A DNA stretch of 64,000 nucleotides from Clostridia bacterium (GTDB lineage: Bacteria > Bacillota_A > Clostridia > Oscillospirales > Acutalibacteraceae): NCBI GenBank assembly GCA_017456015.1, contig JAFTLL010000003.1:304749-368748 (forward strand), given 5' to 3'. A model generated the notes under the pieces. That model worked only from the letters and a program-made list of their open reading frames with translations, ran no database searches and was not told where the DNA came from. Each line of letters opens with the position of its first letter. Position 1 is the first letter of the stretch. Below are positions 29,217 to 37,029 of the stretch, piece by piece. Position numbers and translations under genes: made by a program.

Positions 29217-29440
29217 TTTTCTTCTCCTTATAAAAAAGTAAAAGGATTTCCTATCCCAAAGGGACGAGAAATCCTCGCGGTGCCACCCTAATTGAGCGCA
29301 ATTCGCGCCCCTCTTTATGCCTTTAACGCAGACTTACGATTTGCTCCTGCGATGTCTTTCAGCAGTCTGCACATAGGCGGTTTACAGCCGAGACCGCCCT
29401 CTCTGCAACGGCAAATTTGCTTACTTTTTCGCAATCATTG
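29217..29440 (-). promoter_or_regulatory. T-box leader of hisS-aspS
   Basis: The minus strand carries the T-box core AGGGTGGCACCGCG (29276-29289), a Stem I with GAGAGGGCGG/AAACCGCC features closed by AATTTGC/GCAAAT, and a terminator with GGATTTC/GAAATCC arms (29244-29274) before a T tract and the hisS ribosome site. A CAT triplet (29352-29354, read as CAU for histidine) lies in the likely specifier loop. Uncharged tRNA(His) would favour antitermination. Confidence 0.9.
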
Positions 29441-29447
29441 CAATTGA

Positions 29448-29864
29448 TTATAAACTGATGGGATGATTGTCCTTCACAATTTCGCGCCAATCCAAATCGC
29501 CGCGCTCCAAGCTATGAATCAAGGCTTCTGCTGTGGCAATATTTGTAGCCACCGGAATGTTATGCACATCGCACAGTTTCAGCAAAACCGCCTCATCCGG
29601 CTCATTGGATTTCGGTTTTAGCGGGTCACGAAAAATCAAAAGCAAATCGATTTCGTTACAGCTGATACGAGATGCAATTTGCTGCGAGCCACCCTGACTG
29701 CCGCTTAAAAACCGTTGTATTTCCAAGCCCGTTGCTTCTGCAACCAACTTACCTGTTGTTCCGGTTGCCAAGAGCTTATGTTGACTGAGCACACCGCAAT
29801 AGGCGATGCAGAACTGCACCATCAGCTCTTTTTTGGAATCATGGGCTATTAACGCTATATTCAT
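29448..29864 (-). CDS. mgsA: Methylglyoxal synthase
   Basis: Converts dihydroxyacetone phosphate to methylglyoxal and phosphate, a glycolytic bypass. The 138 residues contain IALIAHDSKKELM and the phosphate-binding motif TGTTGKLVAEATGLEIQRFLSG interrupted only by normal family residues, and the conserved Asp region LLLIFRDPLKP. The ATG at 29864 follows AAAAGGAGTG. It is 20 nt after the MinD-like gene, as in clostridial min clusters where mgsA is often near the end. Confidence 0.94.
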   Translation of the reverse strand: MNIALIAHDSKKELMVQFCIAYCGVLSQHKLLATGTTGKLVAEATGLEIQRFLSGSQGGSQQIASRISCNEIDLLLIFRDPLKPKSNEPDEAVLLKLCDVHNIPVATNIATAEALIHSLERGDLDWREIVKDNHPISL

Positions 29865-29884
29865 TTTCGCACTCCTTTTGCAAG

Positions 29885-30619
29885 CTATTTCCAAATTTTC
29901 AAGGGCACAGTATGTCCACACAAACGCGCCGCAATCCGATGAAACGCCATTGCCGCAGGTCCGATTTGAATCGGAACCTCCTTCGCGGCCGCATACATTA
30001 CATAAATATCCTCCGGCACAACACCCAGCAATTGCAAGCCAGATGTATCAATAATGCTGTCAATATTCTGATGATATTTACGCGTGATTCGATTTTTAAC
30101 AAATCGGTTGATGACCAATCTGGTGCTACGCCCATGTCCTTTCAAGGCCGAAGCCATTTCAAAGGCATCGCGCACACAGACCTTGTCGGTATTGCAGACA
30201 ACAATATGTTCGGCAAAGGCCGGCATATTTTTGTAATACTTTTCCTCTAAACCGGCAGGGCAATCGAAAATCACAAAATCAAAACGGCGGCTGATTTCCA
30301 TCGCGAAACGGGCAAGCTCTTCGCCCTGAATCGTAGATACACCCGAAGGCGCCGCCATCAGCCACAGATTGTCGGTCTCGGGCACTCTGTAAATGGATTT
30401 TTCAATCTGGGAAGCGTCTTGCATGGCATCTGAAACGTCATAAACCAAGCGGTCGGTGACCGAGAGCATCAAATCCAAGCAGCGCAAGCCTTCGTCCAAA
30501 TCGACCAAAAGCGTTTTTTTGCCGCTATTGTTTAAAGCAGTTGCTATTCCAATGGAAACCGTAGATTTACCCACGCCGCCCTTGCCAGAAGAAACCACAA
30601 GCAACCGCCCCACAGACAT
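29885..30619 (-). CDS. MinD-like P-loop ATPase
   Basis: Deviant Walker A ATPase of the MinD/ParA superfamily. The 244 residues carry SSGKGGVGKSTVS (near 10), the switch I region LLVDLDEGLRCLDLML and FVIFDCPAGLE. The C-terminus (HTVPLKIWK) is not an obvious MinD amphipathic membrane helix. There is no minC or minE beside it, though mgsA is, so this may be a remnant of a min operon or a MinD-like protein with another role. GAGGGG is 1 nt from the ATG at 30619 and about 7 nt from a GTG two codons later, so the real start may be 30613. Confidence 0.8.
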   Translation of the reverse strand: MSVGRLLVVSSGKGGVGKSTVSIGIATALNNSGKKTLLVDLDEGLRCLDLMLSVTDRLVYDVSDAMQDASQIEKSIYRVPETDNLWLMAAPSGVSTIQGEELARFAMEISRRFDFVIFDCPAGLEEKYYKNMPAFAEHIVVCNTDKVCVRDAFEMASALKGHGRSTRLVINRFVKNRITRKYHQNIDSIIDTSGLQLLGVVPEDIYVMYAAAKEVPIQIGPAAMAFHRIAARLCGHTVPLKIWK

Positions 30620-30648
30620 TCCCCTCTTTTTCCATAATTATCTCGTTT

Positions 30649-30677
30649 ATCATATCATAAAATGCCCTATATGTCAA
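30649..30677 (-). promoter_or_regulatory. Promoter of the minD-mgsA genes
   Basis: TTGACA (30672-30677), 17-nt spacer, TATGAT (30649-30654) on the minus strand, about 30 nt before the MinD-like gene. Confidence 0.7.
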
Positions 30678-30710
30678 AGGGGTTTTATGAAAAAATTATG
30701 TTTTACATAG

Positions 30711-30744
30711 AAAAAGCAGGGCCGTTTCACGCCCTGCTTTTCGT
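30711..30744 (-). terminator. Terminator after the lipoprotein gene
   Basis: AAAGCAGGGC/GCCCTGCTTT stem flanked by A and T tracts; it ends the ydcF-ABC-lipoprotein operon. Confidence 0.82.
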
Positions 30745-30789
30745 GTATAAATTTATTCGGAAGAACGCGTTGTTCTTCTTTGAGAATCT

Positions 30790-31209
30790 TTAATAACTGC
30801 CGGGAAGATATTCGTCCAAGTTAGAACTTGTCGTACTGGTTGCCGAACTGGTCGATGACGGTTTTGACGTACTCGAAACAGAAGAGGTCTTATCAGAAGA
30901 TGTTGACGCAGAAGATGTTTTTGAGGAAGATGTTGTATCAGAAGGTACCTTTCCGGAAGTTGATTCCACAGAGGATGTTTTGCCGGAGGAAGGTGTTTTG
31001 CTCTGTGTCGTCTTTGAGCCTGTTGCCGTAGATTCCGGTTTTGTTTCGGTTTTAGATTCCGAGTCGCCACCGGTTTCGGTTGTACTCTCGATTTTCGAAG
31101 CCGAGGAGGTTGTATCTGCCGGAACATCTGCTCCCTCTTTTTTGTTACAAGCGGTAAAAAGAAATGCAAACATAAGTAATGCCAGAGTTAAACACAAATA
31201 CTTTTTCAT
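30790..31209 (-). CDS. Ser/Thr-rich low-complexity lipoprotein
   Basis: Not recognised beyond its type. The 139-residue protein has a lipoprotein signal with lipobox LFTAC (Cys at residue 21). The mature part is almost entirely Ser, Thr, Lys and Asp, with repeated SSxKTSS-like units and no globular domain, ending DEYLPGSY. It looks like a flexible surface stalk or spacer. It lies 21 nt after the ABC permease gene and is probably co-transcribed. Confidence 0.75.
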   Translation of the reverse strand: MKKYLCLTLALLMFAFLFTACNKKEGADVPADTTSSASKIESTTETGGDSESKTETKPESTATGSKTTQSKTPSSGKTSSVESTSGKVPSDTTSSSKTSSASTSSDKTSSVSSTSKPSSTSSATSTTSSNLDEYLPGSY

Positions 31210-31230
31210 AATTTTCTCCTTATAATTTAT

Positions 31231-32889
31231 TTAATTTCTTCCTTTATACAACAGTGCCGGGCAAAAAGCGAACAGCAAGGCTGCAAAAGCAAGATTAAAA
31301 ACAAACGCAATCGGCAGCGCTGCCATTAACCCTTGGGCTATTCCGATACCGATTAAAATCAAAGCATTGGGTATAAGCGGCCAAAGTTTCAGCATAAGCT
31401 GCAAGGACGAACGAATCATTATATGTAGGCCGGAAGGCAGCCACAGTTCCAACAGAAGTCCGCTGACCGAACTAATCAAATCAAAACTCAGAAATAGCAA
31501 AATCCATAGCAGAGCCGTAAAAAGATTTCCGTTCATAAACAGTACCGCCGCCAAATAGACCGGTACCATATCACATAGTATATCATACAACCCGGCCAAA
31601 AGGCAATAGAAAAGTTTTCCGGACGGTTTTTCCGGCACCGTAAACAAATACGGGCATTCGGTTTCACGGGCAATCGGATTACCGAAATTACGGAAGAAAG
31701 CCAGTGCCAACACGACGGCAGACATTATTGTAATACTTGTTGAAGGTAATAAAAAGCGTTGTACAAGGGCAAATCCGCCGCAAACCAAAAGATACATTGT
31801 TGATGTACCGGTAAAGAGCCCTAACTTTGCAAAACGCCGGCGGTTGTATACGCTCTTGATTAAAAACATCTGCGCGCCCTCTCCCCGAGCAAATTCCCCC
31901 GCCTTTTTTTCGGCATTTTTGCGTTTTCGGTTTTGTTGGAGCGTGGATTTTGCTTCGGAGGTTTTTTGTAAAACTTCTTGATTGCGAACCGCGCTGGCAA
32001 GAGCGTCTTCATAAAAATCGGCTCTGAATTTCCAGATGAAATAAATTGCAACGAACACCGTAAGTAACAGCAAAACAAAATATAGAAACGCCAAAAGCCA
32101 GTTGCCCTCAATTGCGCTCATCACAAAACCACGCACCCAGCCCCAAACCGGAATCCAACGACCGGGTTTAGAGGCAAAAAGGTTGGCAACGGCAGTCCAT
32201 ACAGAAATTTCACCGATATAAACTTGCCCGATAATTACGAGCGCCACGGCAAGTAAAACCGCAATGCCGGTCGGCCGGATAAACTTGCGAAGCTTTTCAT
32301 GTGTCGCAGCAACTGTATAGGTAAAGACCGAAATCAACTGACAAAGCGCCACAATGACAACCCATGCGACAATCAGCATGACGGCAGACAGGATATTTAA
32401 GCCCAGATTCAGCACCAAATTCGGCAACTGAAACAGCAAATAAACCGAACCGAGTAAAACAAGCCCCATTTTCAGAATGGTACGGAACAATAACACCGAC
32501 TGGGGTTTAAGCGGTGCAGGAAAAAGAAAATTGACATCCGGCATGGTGAAAATTGCCGTTCCGTTTTTATCTGCAAAATAAAAGTAGCCCAGCATCATAG
32601 CCAGAGCGACAATACCCACCCCGGTTTCCAGCACCGTGTGAAGAATATCCTCGCTGTGTATAAGTTCTTTCTCTTCTTCCCACGCTGAATCTTCAAGGTC
32701 GCTTTCCTGCGAATAACCGGCGGTATTCTCTTCCTCTGCAAAAAGGGAATCTGTGGCAATCCCGGCGGCAAATCCACCAACAATACCGACAAAAACGCAA
32801 ATACCGATAAAAATCGCAATCCAGGTTCTAAACAGTTTTTTAATGCTGTTTATTACGGTGCGGGATATGTAAAACCACAACAATTTCAT
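31231..32889 (-). CDS. Putative ABC exporter membrane protein
   Basis: The 552-residue polytopic protein has at least ten hydrophobic segments, an acidic insertion (about 52-80) after the first helix, and a basic cytoplasmic loop (about 305-345, rich in KRKNAEKK). It fits the putative ABC exporter family paired with a single ATPase. It overlaps the ATPase gene by 4 nt (ATGA), which marks them as one transporter. Substrate unknown. Confidence 0.8.
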   Translation of the reverse strand: MKLLWFYISRTVINSIKKLFRTWIAIFIGICVFVGIVGGFAAGIATDSLFAEEENTAGYSQESDLEDSAWEEEKELIHSEDILHTVLETGVGIVALAMMLGYFYFADKNGTAIFTMPDVNFLFPAPLKPQSVLLFRTILKMGLVLLGSVYLLFQLPNLVLNLGLNILSAVMLIVAWVVIVALCQLISVFTYTVAATHEKLRKFIRPTGIAVLLAVALVIIGQVYIGEISVWTAVANLFASKPGRWIPVWGWVRGFVMSAIEGNWLLAFLYFVLLLLTVFVAIYFIWKFRADFYEDALASAVRNQEVLQKTSEAKSTLQQNRKRKNAEKKAGEFARGEGAQMFLIKSVYNRRRFAKLGLFTGTSTMYLLVCGGFALVQRFLLPSTSITIMSAVVLALAFFRNFGNPIARETECPYLFTVPEKPSGKLFYCLLAGLYDILCDMVPVYLAAVLFMNGNLFTALLWILLFLSFDLISSVSGLLLELWLPSGLHIMIRSSLQLMLKLWPLIPNALILIGIGIAQGLMAALPIAFVFNLAFAALLFAFCPALLYKGRN

Positions 32890-33596
32890 CTTGTTTGTTC
32901 TCCGCCTTCGGTAATCTCAAAAAACAATTTTTCAAGATTCAAACCATGTTCCTCGACTTCGCTCTTGGAAACATCAGCCATCACACGGCCGTTCTGCATA
33001 ATCAGCGTTTTATCCCACAGCATATCCACACTATCAATCATATGGGTACTGATAAGAAGAGAACGCCCCTCTTTACGCATATCGGAAAAAATTTCCTTCA
33101 ATTCCTTGATGGCGTGCGGGTCGAGGCCAATCATTGGCTCATCAAACAATGCTATTCGCGGACGGGGCAACAAGCCACAGCAAATACTCAGTTTTTGTTG
33201 CATTCCTTTGGAAAGTTCGTCACCGAATTTTTTCTTTTTATCGGCTAATTCCATGCGCTCTAACAGTTCTTCGGCGTACGGTTTATAGTCTTGCAAACGA
33301 TAGGCACGAGCAACAAACTCCAAATGCTCCATAACGGTTAAATTTGGATAAAGCGCCGGCAACTCAGGCACATAGCCCAACAAGCGTTTTGCCTCAACGC
33401 TCTTATTTTCCAACCCATCGACGGTAATATAGCCTTCATACCGCAAAAATCCCATAATGGCTTTAATAATTGTGCTTTTCCCTGCCCCGTTAGGACCAAG
33501 AAGGACACAAATGTTTCCATCCGGTATTTCAAAGGTAACATCGTCATTGGCTATCAGTTTTCCGTAGTGTTTGGTAACATGATGAACTTTAAGCAT
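32886..33596 (-). CDS. ABC transporter ATP-binding protein (exporter type)
   Basis: The 236-residue ATPase contains Walker A LLGPNGAGKST (near 35), the Q-loop, a signature LSKGMQQKL (near 135), Walker B RIALFDEP and the H-loop STHMID. It is similar to ABC-2/CcmA type subunits that power drug, bacitracin or lipid exporters. It drives the overlapping membrane protein. Confidence 0.92.
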   Translation of the reverse strand: MLKVHHVTKHYGKLIANDDVTFEIPDGNICVLLGPNGAGKSTIIKAIMGFLRYEGYITVDGLENKSVEAKRLLGYVPELPALYPNLTVMEHLEFVARAYRLQDYKPYAEELLERMELADKKKKFGDELSKGMQQKLSICCGLLPRPRIALFDEPMIGLDPHAIKELKEIFSDMRKEGRSLLISTHMIDSVDMLWDKTLIMQNGRVMADVSKSEVEEHGLNLEKLFFEITEGGEQTR

Positions 33597-33616
33597 AAGA
33601 ACCCCCTTGTTCCCCC

Positions 33617-34270
33617 CTATACGGGAATGCTCTCACCGAGATAGGTGGGCATCGGTTTGTAAATCGTAATGAAAAAATCTTTTACCCGGGCAAATGCTTC
33701 CCTAAGGCTACGATAACTCTGTCCGGCATAATTGTCTCCTTCACTCTGCACACCATATGCTTCCAGACCCAACCGGCGTGCGTCATAAACCGCACGATAA
33801 AGGTGATATTTTTGCGTGACAATAACCACTTTATCCGCTTTGAAAATTTCTTTGGCGCGGTAAACACTTTCATAGGTGGAAAATCCTGCATGGTCAAGGA
33901 ATATTTGCTCGGAAGGTATGCCTTTTTCGACCGCATAATTTTCCATTGCCTGTACTTCGTTATAATATTTGGTTCCATGGTCGCCGCTCATGAGGATTTT
34001 ATCGCAAAGGCCGGCATTGTAAAGCTCTACCGCCGTATTTAACCGATCCTGCAACATCAAACTCGGCGTTCCGTCCGGCCGAACACCGGCACCCAAAACC
34101 AAAATGCAATCTGCATCCTCCACCGTGATCGTATCGGGTACAGAAATGAAATTATTTACAGAGAAAATGATATATAAATTGATTGCGGAAACCGTAAGGA
34201 GGGTCGTTATGATAATAAAGCAAACCAACCGAAAAAGCGGTTTTGCAACCTTTTTTATTACTTTTTTCAT
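33617..34270 (-). CDS. YdcF/SanA-like DUF218 membrane protein
   Basis: The 217-residue protein has one N-terminal helix (about 14-36) and an extracytoplasmic DUF218 domain: DCILVLGAGVRPDGTPS, LMSGDHG, VTQKYHLYRA. Family members are linked to cell-envelope precursor metabolism and vancomycin sensitivity in enterobacteria; the role here is inferred only. The ATG at 34270 follows GGAGGCGG. It is first in the operon with the ABC exporter, behind a 25-bp palindrome. Confidence 0.85.
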   Translation of the reverse strand: MKKVIKKVAKPLFRLVCFIIITTLLTVSAINLYIIFSVNNFISVPDTITVEDADCILVLGAGVRPDGTPSLMLQDRLNTAVELYNAGLCDKILMSGDHGTKYYNEVQAMENYAVEKGIPSEQIFLDHAGFSTYESVYRAKEIFKADKVVIVTQKYHLYRAVYDARRLGLEAYGVQSEGDNYAGQSYRSLREAFARVKDFFITIYKPMPTYLGESIPV

Positions 34271-34303
34271 TTCCGCCTCCAAACATAGATTTTATTCATC
34301 AAA

Positions 34304-34328
34304 CATGGTACACTGACAGTATACCATG
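34304..34328. promoter_or_regulatory. 25-bp near-perfect palindrome over the ydcF -10 element
   Basis: Half-sites CATGGTACACTG and CAGTATACCATG around a central A match with one mismatch. It contains an extended -10 (TGG-TATACT on the minus strand), so a dimeric repressor bound here would block transcription. Confidence 0.65.
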
Positions 34329-34370
34329 CTGTTATATAAAAATCTACTCTTTCATTCCATTTGAGCAAAA

Positions 34371-34400
34371 AACAACCGCCGGCTAAGCCGGCGGTTGTTT
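34371..34400. terminator. Terminator after gatB
   Basis: AACAACCGCCGGC/GCCGGCGGTTGTT perfect stem with a three-base loop and A and T tracts on both sides. Confidence 0.88.
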
Positions 34401-34414
34401 TTTGCATTTTACGA

Positions 34415-35833
34415 TTATTTCATTTTCTTTTCCAGAATTTCCTTAATCATAGACGGGTCCCCTGCACCCTTTAATTCGCGCATACAAGCGCCAAACAGCG
34501 CTTGTATGGCTTTGGTTTTGCCGTTTTTATAATCTTCGACTGCCTGTGTATTTTCCATAATAACCTTGTCAATTACACTTTCCACAGCAGAACTGTCAAA
34601 CTTTTTGTCCAGGCCGTTTTCCTTGCAGAAAGTAACCGGGTCAACATCCTCTTCAACTACGGCAATTAGGATTTTTTTACCTGCGTTACGGTTAATTGTG
34701 CCCTTTTCCACCATTTGAATGATGGAAGCCAGTTTTTCAGCTGTAACCGCAAGCTCGCCCAAGGTTTTTCCGTCCTTACGCAAAACACCTGCACAGTCGG
34801 TAAGAATCCATGACGCTGTTTCTTTTGCGTTGCATCCCAACGCAACCGTATCGTCAAGAAGTTTGCTGATTTTTTGGTTGGATATCAGCATATCAATTTC
34901 TTTTTCAGAAATGCCAGCCTCTCTATACTGTACCGCTTTATCATCAATTGCAACCGGCTTGTTTGCCTTGATTTGTTCAAGCCATTCATCATCAATAATA
35001 ATCGGCATTAAATTGGCATCCGGGAAATAACGGTAATCTGCCTCTGTTTCCTTATTGCGCATAGCAAAGGTTTTTCCGCTGGCGTCATCAAAGCGCCGGG
35101 TTTCCTGCACAAGTTCTTCGGTTTCGAACTCCAATGCATCCATGTGCCGTTGTGCTTCATAGCGAATGGCTTTGTCAATCGCCTCAAAGGAACTCATGTT
35201 TTTAATTTCGGTACGAACGCCAAAGGCTTCGCTGCCTTCGGGGCGGACAGAAATATTAACATCGCAACGCATCGCGCCCTCTTCGCACTCCGAAATACCA
35301 CCCAAACGGAACATAGATTTCAACTTGGTAAGATAGGCCACAACCTCTTCGGCACTACGGAAATCCGGCTGGGTAACAATTTCAATCAAGGGCACACTTG
35401 TGCGGTTGAAATCCACAAAGGAAGAACTGCCGCTATGCACCAATTTGCCTGCGTCCTCTTCCATATGAATCTGTTTAATGCGAATATCCCGCGTACCGGC
35501 AGAGGTTTTAACCGTCACCGTTCCGTCTTTACATATCGGATGATTTAATTGCGTTATTTGATATGCACAAGGTAAATCAGGATAATAATAGTTTTTCTTA
35601 TCAAAGGTCGTATAGCGGCTGATATTGCAATTGAGCATAAGTCCGGCTGTTACGGCAAGCTCTACAACCCTTTTATTCATAACCGGCAACATACCCGGCA
35701 TACCGCAACAGGCAGGGCAAACACAGTCATTCGGTTCTTTTGCGGCAGAATGACCACCGCAGGAACAGAAAATTTTCGATTCGGTGCTTAATTCCACGTG
35801 GGTTTCAAGTCCGATAACCAATTCGTAATTCAT
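34415..35833 (-). CDS. gatB: Asp-tRNA(Asn)/Glu-tRNA(Gln) amidotransferase subunit B
   Basis: GatB phosphorylates the aminoacyl group on mischarged tRNA and transfers ammonia to it. The 472 residues contain VIGLETHVELSTESKIFCSCGG, a second Cys pair CVCPACCGMPG forming the zinc-type site seen in Cys-containing GatB, the MEEDAGK catalytic-kinase region, the helical domain and the YqeY-like tail (about 400-472). It appears complete and intact, in contrast to the GatA homologue 1 nt upstream. Confidence 0.95.
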   Translation of the reverse strand: MNYELVIGLETHVELSTESKIFCSCGGHSAAKEPNDCVCPACCGMPGMLPVMNKRVVELAVTAGLMLNCNISRYTTFDKKNYYYPDLPCAYQITQLNHPICKDGTVTVKTSAGTRDIRIKQIHMEEDAGKLVHSGSSSFVDFNRTSVPLIEIVTQPDFRSAEEVVAYLTKLKSMFRLGGISECEEGAMRCDVNISVRPEGSEAFGVRTEIKNMSSFEAIDKAIRYEAQRHMDALEFETEELVQETRRFDDASGKTFAMRNKETEADYRYFPDANLMPIIIDDEWLEQIKANKPVAIDDKAVQYREAGISEKEIDMLISNQKISKLLDDTVALGCNAKETASWILTDCAGVLRKDGKTLGELAVTAEKLASIIQMVEKGTINRNAGKKILIAVVEEDVDPVTFCKENGLDKKFDSSAVESVIDKVIMENTQAVEDYKNGKTKAIQALFGACMRELKGAGDPSMIKEILEKKMK

Positions 35834-35834
35834 G

Positions 35835-37019
35835 CTATTCCCCCTCCCTTTCTGCGGATTTTGCCAAACTTAAAAGCAGGCTCTCGCTGAAATGCTTGCC
35901 CAGCAGCTGCACACCGCCACTCACAAGCGCCGGAATACCGATAAGGTTTGCAACCGCGGTAAAAGCACTCTCAGAAAAAACCTTTTCAAAGGCCTCATTT
36001 ATACCGTAACTTTCAAACGCGGTTTTGCTGCATACCGGAGTTAGAACGGCATCGTAGCTTTGCAATAATTTTTCTATGCCTTCGGCCACAATGCGACGCA
36101 CCCTGAGCGATTTATCGTAGCAGTCTTTATAGCGGTTTTTAGACAAAACATCCGACCCATAAAGGATGATGGCCTTTGTCAGGAAGTTAAAGCCTTCGGT
36201 TCTTGAATTCACATACAATTCGTCAATGTTTCTGTATTGCTCGGAGCGATGGCCGAACTTTACACCGTCGTAACGGGACAGGTTATTGCAGGTTTCGGCA
36301 GACATAAGAATTTGCCAAGCAACATTTGCAATCTCAAACAAATCGCAGGAAATTTCTTCCACCACAACGCCGTTGACAGCAAGTTGTTCTGCAAAGGTTT
36401 TTATTCTATGCTTTGTTTTATCATCCGCTTTTTCAAGCAATTCTTTTACAATACAAACCTTTTTGCCTGAAAGTTCCATATCGGTAGCATAGTTGTAACG
36501 CTCGGCCGGCAAACTCGTTCCGTCTTTCTCATCATGGCCTGCAATAACATCCATGATTTCTTTTACACCATCGGCGTTTGTTGCGTAAACGCCCAACTGC
36601 TCGCCCGAAGCGGCACAAGAAATGACACCATAACGGGACACCGTACCGTAGGTCGGTTTTAAAAAGGCGATTTCGGAAAGGGCTGCTGCGCGTCTCGGTG
36701 CACCATTGATATCAACGCCGAGTGCCGCCTTTACCTCACCCTTTTCAATAAGTGAAGCGGCTGCCCCTTTGCATTGTTCTTTTTTATCATCATAATAAGA
36801 AAATTCACCGACAAGATCTAACCCAAATTCACCGACATGGGTTTTACCAGATACGGTATATCCCTTATCTTCAAGACGAACCACCGCCTCTGCACTGAAT
36901 AACGGCTTAAACCCACTTAAAATACGTGAACCGGCTGTTGCCTCTGCGTCTTTTACAAGAATGGTATCGTCTACGGCAACATTGCCTTTTTCATTCAGTT
37001 TTGATACATAAAAATCCAT
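35835..37019 (-). CDS. gatA: GatA homologue with degenerate amidase active site (pseudo-GatA)
   Basis: Amidase-signature homologue in the GatA position of the operon. It keeps the Lys region (TILVKDAEATAG), FLKPTYGTVSRYG, NLSRYDGVKFGHR and SRTEGF. Where GatA normally has GGSSGGSAAA it reads EQCKGAAAS, and where GatA has SDTGGSIRQP it reads VDINGAPRRA, so both catalytic serines are gone. It has 394 residues against about 485 because the first 60-70 residues are missing. The ATG at 37019 has GAGGTG about 8 nt upstream; the longer upstream frame lies inside the aspS-gatC gene. It could hold the complex together without glutaminase activity. Confidence 0.85.
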   Translation of the reverse strand: MDFYVSKLNEKGNVAVDDTILVKDAEATAGSRILSGFKPLFSAEAVVRLEDKGYTVSGKTHVGEFGLDLVGEFSYYDDKKEQCKGAAASLIEKGEVKAALGVDINGAPRRAAALSEIAFLKPTYGTVSRYGVISCAASGEQLGVYATNADGVKEIMDVIAGHDEKDGTSLPAERYNYATDMELSGKKVCIVKELLEKADDKTKHRIKTFAEQLAVNGVVVEEISCDLFEIANVAWQILMSAETCNNLSRYDGVKFGHRSEQYRNIDELYVNSRTEGFNFLTKAIILYGSDVLSKNRYKDCYDKSLRVRRIVAEGIEKLLQSYDAVLTPVCSKTAFESYGINEAFEKVFSESAFTAVANLIGIPALVSGGVQLLGKHFSESLLLSLAKSAEREGE

Positions 37020-37029
37020 TGTACACACC

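Noticed and set aside
28380..29291. Plus-strand open frame of 303 codons over hisS
   Set aside because: Antisense shadow of hisS that also runs into the T-box leader.
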